A stretch of 64,000 nt of DNA from UBA1794 sp050946375 (GTDB lineage Bacteria > Bacteroidota > Bacteroidia > Bacteroidales > Bacteroidaceae). Each line of letters starts with the position of its first letter. Position 1 is the first letter of the stretch. Below, in pieces: positions 60,282 to 64,000 of the stretch. The notes below the pieces were generated by a model. It was not told where the DNA came from and searched no databases. It saw only the letters and a program-made list of their open reading frames with translations. The translations under genes were made by a program, and so were the position numbers. The stretch lies in NCBI GenBank assembly GCA_050946375.1, contig JBMNUT010000007.1, forward strand, positions 62,001 through 126,000, in the 5' to 3' direction.

Positions 60282-61388
60282 TTAAAGCTCATAGCCCCAC
60301 TGTTTCAAGGCAAAGCCCCAATTGTCTTCGACCGTCTTCACCGTCTCCGGCGCATAAGCGTAACGGTTCTTCTTATAGCCTTTCTTCTTACCGATGTAAG
60401 CCTCAATGGCCGAACGGGCCTCGTCAAACCCGGGGAGCGACAACTTCTGATAAATATCCTGCGTCATGGCGAAAGGATCCTTCTCATAATCCTCAAAGCG
60501 GACCTCCACCAGATTTCCCGCGGGTATGCACTCTTTGTCCCGTTCGTACTTGTGATATAATTTTGCGTAGACGGACAAAATGTTTTTCTGCAGCTCTTCG
60601 TCGCTTATGTCCTGAAGTTTCAGCGGAGCGATCGTATTCGTGAAGAAATTGCGGGTAGATTCAAACACGGTGTACGGGCTCCGCATCAAATAGATGAACT
60701 TTGCATTCGGAAACCACTTCACCAATTCGCGAACGCGCCCCGTGTGTGGCGGATTCTTGCTGAGGAAACGGTGGCCGCCCGTATTCCAAAGCGCAATCTT
60801 CATGGCCTTTATGAAAGCCGCGCGGAACTCTTCCAGCTCCGACTCGGTGATTCCTTCGAAAAGGAGGTACTTGTCGGCATACTCCTGCATGTGCCGGGGC
60901 AGAAACCAGAAGTTGTAGTACGTGAAAGGCATCATGTTGGCCAGCGTAAACTCTTCCTCCTGCGGCAAGTCGACGGCCAGTTCCATCCCGTCCGTAGGCC
61001 GTTTTCCCGGCATGAGCCAGGCCATGTTGCGCTTGAAGAAAGGCTGCCCCCACATCATCAGGTGGGGAAATACCGTTTGATAGGTCGTATTGTAGCCAAA
61101 CTGCTTGTCGCACGAAAATATATTGTGAACAAAAGTTGTCCCGCTGCGCCAGTGCCCGAGAATGAAGAGCGGGTCTTCGCCCAGTGGCTTGTCGGCAAGC
61201 AGTTTTTCGTAGCGCCTGTCTTGCAGCGGCTTAAGCAGGGAGAGCAAACGGCATACGGCCTTCGTAAGCCGGTATTTGCTGCGGTAGGGCGCATCAATCG
61301 TGCGTCCCGCCGTAATGCGGTTGAAAGTATTCCAGTCAGCCCCTACCAACGTATTGATAGGCAACTTGCTAAATTCGAGCAGTCCCAT
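60282..61388 (-). CDS. PAPS-dependent sulfotransferase, sterol sulfotransferase-like
   Basis: The 368-residue product has the PAPS-binding loop ILGHWRSGTTFVHNIF (78-85) and the 3'-phosphate site FIYLMRSPYTVFESTRNFFT (Arg236, Ser244), so it transfers sulfate from PAPS to an acceptor. It is directly downstream of cysD and cysN on one strand, as is the Bacteroides thetaiotaomicron enzyme BT_0416, which sulfates cholesterol and related steroids. By this context and length the likely substrate is a sterol, but substrate cannot be read from the sequence. No signal peptide, so it acts in the cytoplasm. Confidence 0.88.
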   Translation of the reverse strand: MGLLEFSKLPINTLVGADWNTFNRITAGRTIDAPYRSKYRLTKAVCRLLSLLKPLQDRRYEKLLADKPLGEDPLFILGHWRSGTTFVHNIFSCDKQFGYNTTYQTVFPHLMMWGQPFFKRNMAWLMPGKRPTDGMELAVDLPQEEEFTLANMMPFTYYNFWFLPRHMQEYADKYLLFEGITESELEEFRAAFIKAMKIALWNTGGHRFLSKNPPHTGRVRELVKWFPNAKFIYLMRSPYTVFESTRNFFTNTIAPLKLQDISDEELQKNILSVYAKLYHKYERDKECIPAGNLVEVRFEDYEKDPFAMTQDIYQKLSLPGFDEARSAIEAYIGKKKGYKKNRYAYAPETVKTVEDNWGFALKQWGYEL

Positions 61389-61428
61389 GTGTATTCCGTA
61401 TTATCTGTTGAAGCATTCCTCGTCCGGC

Positions 61429-62940
61429 TTACTCCTCTATCAACTCAATATCCAGTCCCTGCTTTGCAAGCGAGGCGACTATTTTACGCACCGCCTCCCG
61501 ATGCTCCGAACCGATGCCCAGCGCGTGCAAATCGATGACCGGCTTTCCCGACGGCACGTTCATGTCCTTCTCCTCCGCGGCGCCTGTAATCATGCCCACG
61601 GCGCAGGTATTGTTCGTAACCGGGTCGATAAGGATGAAAGCACCCGTCGCTTTATTCTCCGCATACGGGTCGAAAAACAATTCACCCGAGGATACCAGCA
61701 CCACGCGGGCCACTTGGTTCAGCGTCATGGGAACCTCGTCGCGCTTGAGCCGCCCGTTTTCAAGCGACAGCTGCTCCATCGTGTTGACATCGACCTTGTA
61801 TTTGATCCGATCGATGCGGGTACGGCACGTATGCGTCGTCTGTTTCAGGAAAAAGAGCTTGTTCATATCCATTTTCTCCTCATCCATCCACACCAACATG
61901 GCCTCTATGTTACGCCCGATTTGCGGCAAATCATCAGGATGCACGAGCATTTCGCCGCGCGACACGTCGATTTCGTCTTCCAGCGTAAGCGCCACCGACA
62001 TGGGCGGGAAGGCATAATCCAATTCCCCGTCGTAGGTGACGATACTCTTGATGTGCGAATGTTTTCCGGAGGGAAGCGCTACCACTTCATCCCCCTTCCT
62101 TACGATGCCGGAGGCTACCTTTCCACCCATGCCCCGGAAGTCCATGTTGGGCCGCAGCACGTATTGCACCGGAAAGCGGAAGTTCTTCAGATTATGGTCG
62201 TTCTCGATGGGCACATTTTCCAGGAACTCCAGCAACGAAGGGCCGTCGTACCACGGCGTGCGGGCAGAGCGCTTCACCACATTGTCCCCCTCCAGTGCCG
62301 AAAGGGGTATGCACTGCAGGTCGGAGATGCCCAGCGGTTCGATAAAAGCCTTGTAACTTTTCACAATTTCCTCAAAGGCTTTTTGGGAAAAGTCCAGCAG
62401 GTCCATTTTGTTCACGGCAAGCACCACATGCTTGATGCCCAGCAGAGAGACGAGATAGGTGTGCCGCCGCGTCTGCGTCAGTATGCCCGCCCGGGCGTCT
62501 ACAAGTATGACAGCCAGATTGGCCGTAGAGCCGCCGGTTATCATGTTGCGGGTGTATTGCTCATGTCCCGGCGTGTCGGCTATGATGAACTTGCGCTTGT
62601 TCGTCGAAAAATAGCGGTAAGCCACGTCAATCGTAATGCCCTGCTCGCGTTCGGCCTTCAGCCCGTCGAGCAGGAGAGCGTAGTCTATGTGCTCCGGGCC
62701 GGCGTTTCCTACCCGCTTGCTGTCGCGCTCCAGCGCTTCGAGCTGGTCTTCGTAAATCTTCTTGCTGTCGAAAAGCAGGCGACCGATGAGGGTCGACTTT
62801 CCGTCGTCTACCGAGCCGGCCGTCAGGAAGCGCAACAAATCTTTCTGTTCGTCCTTGGCCAGGAATTCTTCTATCGACATTTTTTTGCCGTCCGCAGCCT
62901 TTTCCGCTGCTTGCGGCATGTTCTTATCTTGATTCTCCAT
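61429..62940 (-). CDS. cysN: sulfate adenylyltransferase large (GTPase) subunit
   Basis: CysN is the GTPase partner of CysD; together they make adenylyl sulfate (APS) from sulfate and ATP. The 503-residue product has G1 GSVDDGKSTLIGRLLFD, G3 DTPGHEQYTRNMITG and G4 VNKMDLLDF, then EF-Tu-like domains II-III. There is no fused APS kinase domain; that activity is the separate cysC upstream. The start at 62,940 (MENQDKNMPQAAEK) lies 16 bases after the cysD stop. It is followed after 40 bases by the sulfotransferase. Confidence 0.95.
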   Translation of the reverse strand: MENQDKNMPQAAEKAADGKKMSIEEFLAKDEQKDLLRFLTAGSVDDGKSTLIGRLLFDSKKIYEDQLEALERDSKRVGNAGPEHIDYALLLDGLKAEREQGITIDVAYRYFSTNKRKFIIADTPGHEQYTRNMITGGSTANLAVILVDARAGILTQTRRHTYLVSLLGIKHVVLAVNKMDLLDFSQKAFEEIVKSYKAFIEPLGISDLQCIPLSALEGDNVVKRSARTPWYDGPSLLEFLENVPIENDHNLKNFRFPVQYVLRPNMDFRGMGGKVASGIVRKGDEVVALPSGKHSHIKSIVTYDGELDYAFPPMSVALTLEDEIDVSRGEMLVHPDDLPQIGRNIEAMLVWMDEEKMDMNKLFFLKQTTHTCRTRIDRIKYKVDVNTMEQLSLENGRLKRDEVPMTLNQVARVVLVSSGELFFDPYAENKATGAFILIDPVTNNTCAVGMITGAAEEKDMNVPSGKPVIDLHALGIGSEHREAVRKIVASLAKQGLDIELIEE

Positions 62941-62956
62941 TGTCGTTCGCTGTTTT

Positions 62957-63868
62957 TTAAAAGTATCCTTCACGCTTTTTCTGCTCCATGCTGGCTTCCT
63001 GGTCGAAGTCGATGACGCGCGTCGTGCGCTCGCTCTTGGTCGTGACCATCATCTCTTCCACGATTTTCTCTATCGTGTCTGCCGAACTTTCCACGGCACC
63101 CGTCAGCGGCCAGCAGCCCAATGTACGGAACCGAACCATCTTCATTTCGATCTGGCTCTTGTATTTCTCCGGCAGGCGGTCGTCGTCGGGCATAATCAAC
63201 TGCCCGCTTATGTTCACGACGGGGCGCATCTTGGCAAAATAGAGCGGCACGATTGGAATTTTCTCCAGTCTTATGTACTGCCAGACATCGAGTTCTGTCC
63301 AGTTACTCAAGGGAAATACCCGAATGCTTTCCCCTTTTCGGATGCGGGCATTGTAAATGTCCCACAACTCGGGGCGCTGATTCTTAGGGTCCCACTGGTG
63401 AAACTCATTTCGGAAGGAGAAAATACGTTCTTTCGCCCGTGATTTTTCCTCATCCCTCCGCGCGCCTCCGAAAGCAGCGTCAAATTTGTACTTGTCCAGC
63501 GCATGAAGCAACGCCTGGGTCTTCATCAAATCGGTATGCACCTTGCTCCCGTGTGTGAAAGGCCCGACGCCGGCGCGAAAAGCCTCCATGTTGCTCTCCA
63601 CAATCAGGTTCCATCCGTACTTTTTGGCGTAGTTATCGCGGAATTCGATCATCTCCTTGAATTTCCACTTGGAGTCGATGTGCATCAAGGGGAAAGGCAC
63701 TTTTCCGGGAAAGAACGCCTTTTCGGCCAAACGCACCATGACGGAAGAATCCTTCCCTATGGAATAAAGCATAACCGGGTTCTCGAATTCAGCCGCCACC
63801 TCGCGGATGATGTGAATCGACTCGGCTTCCAACTCTTTCAAGTGGCTCAATCTATATTTTTCTTGCAT
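62957..63868 (-). CDS. cysD: sulfate adenylyltransferase small subunit
   Basis: CysD is the ATP pyrophosphatase-type subunit that joins sulfate to AMP. The 303-residue product has the PP-loop YSIGKDSSVMVRLAEKAF, then FPLMHIDSKWKFKEMIEFRD, and AAFGGARRDEEKSRAKERIF, all typical of CysD/PAPS-reductase-like enzymes. Length is normal. It lies between cysC (14-base gap) and cysN (16-base gap). Confidence 0.96.
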   Translation of the reverse strand: MQEKYRLSHLKELEAESIHIIREVAAEFENPVMLYSIGKDSSVMVRLAEKAFFPGKVPFPLMHIDSKWKFKEMIEFRDNYAKKYGWNLIVESNMEAFRAGVGPFTHGSKVHTDLMKTQALLHALDKYKFDAAFGGARRDEEKSRAKERIFSFRNEFHQWDPKNQRPELWDIYNARIRKGESIRVFPLSNWTELDVWQYIRLEKIPIVPLYFAKMRPVVNISGQLIMPDDDRLPEKYKSQIEMKMVRFRTLGCWPLTGAVESSADTIEKIVEEMMVTTKSERTTRVIDFDQEASMEQKKREGYF

Positions 63869-63882
63869 CTTCGTTTGAGTTT

Positions 63883-64000
63883 TTATTTCTTCATTGTTAC
63901 ACGCGGGAGTATATGCTCCAGCAAAATTCCTACGGCACTTTCCACAGAAAGTGCCTCGGTATTCAGCGAAAGTGCCGGGTGTTCTGGCGATTCGAAGGGA
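63883..64000 (-). CDS. cysC: APS kinase (partial, C-terminal end)
   Basis: The stop codon is at 63,883-63,885 and the gene runs off the right edge; 38 codons are visible, reading PFESPEHPALSLNTEALSVE then SAVGILLEHILPRV. This is the C-terminus of CysC, which phosphorylates APS to PAPS. It completes the set needed to supply PAPS to the sulfotransferase. Bases 63,934-63,955 inside it form a palindrome of the local repeat type. Confidence 0.85.
   Translation of the reverse strand, partial: PFESPEHPALSLNTEALSVESAVGILLEHILPRVTMKK
63934..63978. repeat. palindromic repeat-like sequence within cysC
   Basis: GGCACTTTC, 4 bases, GAAAGTGCC (63,934-63,955), and a second GCGAAAGTGCCGG 21 bases further on. 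The half-sites equal those of the intergenic repeats. The encoded residues fit the normal CysC C-terminus, so this may be chance or fixed insertion. Confidence 0.4.

Noticed and set aside
61300..63015. Long plus-strand frame opposite cysN
   Set aside because: Antisense to a clear GTPase gene with all G motifs; no domain in the opposite reading.

Overview
The window looks like a chromosomal segment of a member of the Bacteroidota, order Bacteroidales. The evidence is the AT-rich Bacteroidota-type promoters (TTTG, a 19-20 base gap, then TAnnTTTG) in front of many genes, the near absence of Shine-Dalgarno sites, an LpxC-FabZ fusion, and gene families largely confined to this phylum (DUF3109, DUF2851, DUF3467, DUF4153, a PorT-like barrel, a metalloprotease with a T9SS-type tail). 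Base composition is moderately GC-rich for the group. I cannot assign a genus; the T9SS features argue against a typical Bacteroides sensu stricto.

Layout. Bases 1-11,904 (minus strand) hold the str-S10-spc ribosomal superoperon from rpsL through fusA and rpsJ to the start of rpmD, driven by a clear promoter near 11,970-12,000. Next come DUF3467, an outer-membrane barrel protein, priA, a candidate small RNA with its own promoter and terminator (about 16,062-16,146), pruA, and a lipoprotein that looks like a peptidase of family S41 but lacks the catalytic Ser and Lys. gpmI is followed by the convergent his operon hisG-hisD-hisC-hisB, which has a classical attenuator: a 23-residue leader peptide with six His codons, then a strong terminator. 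Then come Dabb and DUF3109 genes, purM-prfA-DUF4153-pyrF, an HD hydrolase, the lipid A cluster lpxD-lpxC/fabZ-lpxA, a pRiA4b ORF-3 family gene and miaA; a secreted protein; speA-argB; an ECF sigma factor with a membrane partner, flanked by a 17-bp inverted repeat; DUF2851, the Mrp ATPase, rubrerythrin, nudC, a ferredoxin and a zinc-ribbon membrane protein. A cytoplasmic alpha-glucan operon (debranching enzyme, glycosyltransferase, GH57 amylase) follows, then truA, a PorT-like gene, rplS and a secreted M6 metalloprotease. The window ends with a sulfotransferase directly downstream of cysC-cysD-cysN, a PAPS-making and PAPS-using cluster like the one around the Bacteroides thetaiotaomicron sterol sulfotransferase BT_0416.

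Outside the ribosomal operon the most striking unexplained structure is a family of degenerate palindromic tandem repeats with a period of about 22 bp, built from half-sites AAAAGTGCC and GGCACTTTT joined by CCGG. I count roughly 15-18 loci between 12.6 kb and 64 kb. Most lie between genes: in 5' leaders, between genes of one operon, or as arms of terminators. At least two appear inside genes (priA, the zinc-ribbon protein) and one candidate lies in the end of cysC. No tRNA, rRNA, CRISPR array, transposase or prophage gene was seen.
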